A DNA stretch of 16,144 nt, taken from NCBI GenBank assembly GCA_050949165.1, contig JBMNFF010000020.1:1-16144 (forward strand), in the 5' to 3' direction. The position numbers were made by a program, and so were the translations under genes. The notes beneath the pieces were generated by a model, which worked only from the letters and a program-made list of their open reading frames with translations, did not search any database and had not been told where the DNA came from. Shown here one piece after another: positions 15,716-16,144 of the stretch (positions within the stretch are counted from its first letter, which is position 1; every line of letters starts with the position of its first letter). Source of the DNA: DAIOXA01 sp050949165 (GTDB lineage: Bacteria; Bacillota; Proteinivoracia; UBA4975).

Positions 15716-16144
15716 CTAGACAATGGCCCCGTTGGCTATTAAAGTTTTTCGCAACTGCTTGACATCTACTCGGCGGGGAGGCACCTTACCCTTCACCGCC
15801 AGGGCTGCTGCGGTGCCCACTGCCTCACCCTGGGCAACTACACAGCCCATAATCCGGGTGCTCCCGTTGGCTTCATGGGTGGCCGAAATTATCCTCCCTG
15901 CCACCAAAATTCCCTCAATGCCCTTGGGAAGCAGGCTGCGGTAGGGGATATCGTAAGAACCGCCGCTCTCAATAAAGTGGAAGCGGGTCCGTCCCCCCTT
16001 GGGATCATGGATATCAATGGGATAAGCTCCCTTGGCGACGCCATCGGGGAACTGCGCTCCTCCAACGACGTCCTCCTTGGTAATGATGTAATCCCCCACG
16101 ATATTGCGGGTTTCCCGAAAGCCGATGGGGGCAGTGGTCAACAG
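15716..16144 (-). CDS. FAD-dependent oxidoreductase, C-terminal part (cut by window edge)
   Basis: About 142 residues are visible; the frame stays open to the window edge, so the N-terminal FAD-binding Rossmann domain lies outside. The visible part matches the C-terminal region of the FAD_oxidored (PF12831) family: GFRETRNIVGDYIITKEDV, the Asp-Ile-His of YPIDIHDPKGG, YDIPYRSLLPKGIEGILVAGR, ISATHEANGSTRIMG, and the closing VAQGEAVGTAAALA helix that contacts FAD. The TTG at 16141 is only the first possible start inside the window and not the true start. The gene ends at TAG (15716-15718), about 240 bases before the permease on the same strand. It may act on the same compound as the hydantoinase-type protein, but distance and the unseen 5' side leave this open. 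Confidence 0.85.
   Translation of the reverse strand: MLTTAPIGFRETRNIVGDYIITKEDVVGGAQFPDGVAKGAYPIDIHDPKGGRTRFHFIESGGSYDIPYRSLLPKGIEGILVAGRIISATHEANGSTRIMGCVVAQGEAVGTAAALAVKGKVPPRRVDVKQLRKTLIANGAIV

Noticed and set aside
1..16144. CRISPR array, tRNA or rRNA genes, insertion sequence
   Set aside because: No regularly spaced repeats, no cloverleaf or rRNA-like sequence, and no complete transposase or paired terminal repeats were seen.

Overview
The window looks like bacterial chromosome from a member of the Bacillota, probably an anaerobic Clostridia-type lineage. The reasons are strong AGGAGG-type ribosome binding sites, several TTG starts, and the mix of a hydantoinase-A protein, an IT-type permease and an FAD-dependent oxidoreductase. 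This placement is an inference from style and gene content, not from a marker gene. All genes supported with confidence lie on the minus strand, so transcription runs from high to low coordinates.

The right part (about 10.5-16.1 kb) is a metabolic cluster. In transcription order it holds the C-terminal end of an FAD-dependent oxidoreductase (cut by the window edge), a multi-pass permease, a hydantoinase/oxoprolinase A-type protein, a small HExxH protein with ImmA/IrrE-like zinc ligands, and a GntR/HutC-type regulator. A GTATATAC dyad in the regulator's own promoter suggests autoregulation. No hydantoinase B subunit is visible. A nudC-like NAD diphosphatase gene follows at 9.5-10.3 kb and separates the metabolic cluster from the defence genes.

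The left part (about 0.2-9.4 kb) is a defence island. It begins with a toxin-antitoxin-like pair: an XRE/ImmA-IrrE fusion overlapping a DUF4411/PIN protein by 4 bp. A terminator hairpin follows, then a type I restriction-modification operon (hsdM, hsdS, hsdR), then two AT-rich genes. The first of these two encodes a three-helix membrane protein. The second encodes a ThsB/MTH538-like TIR protein. They look like a Thoeris-like sensor plus membrane-effector module riding at the distal end of the restriction locus.

The most informative structure is the hsdS locus. hsdM and hsdR are full length and open, but hsdS is wrecked. A one-base loss near 5941 separates the start from target-recognition domain 1, and a premature stop at 5423 ends that domain. 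The roughly 500 bases before hsdR, which look non-coding, are the decayed second half of hsdS: conserved HsdS pieces can be read in shifting frames, ending in an intact SLMSRYFD C-terminus 22 bases before hsdR. The type I system has probably lost its own specificity subunit, while the distal TIR/membrane pair remains open.
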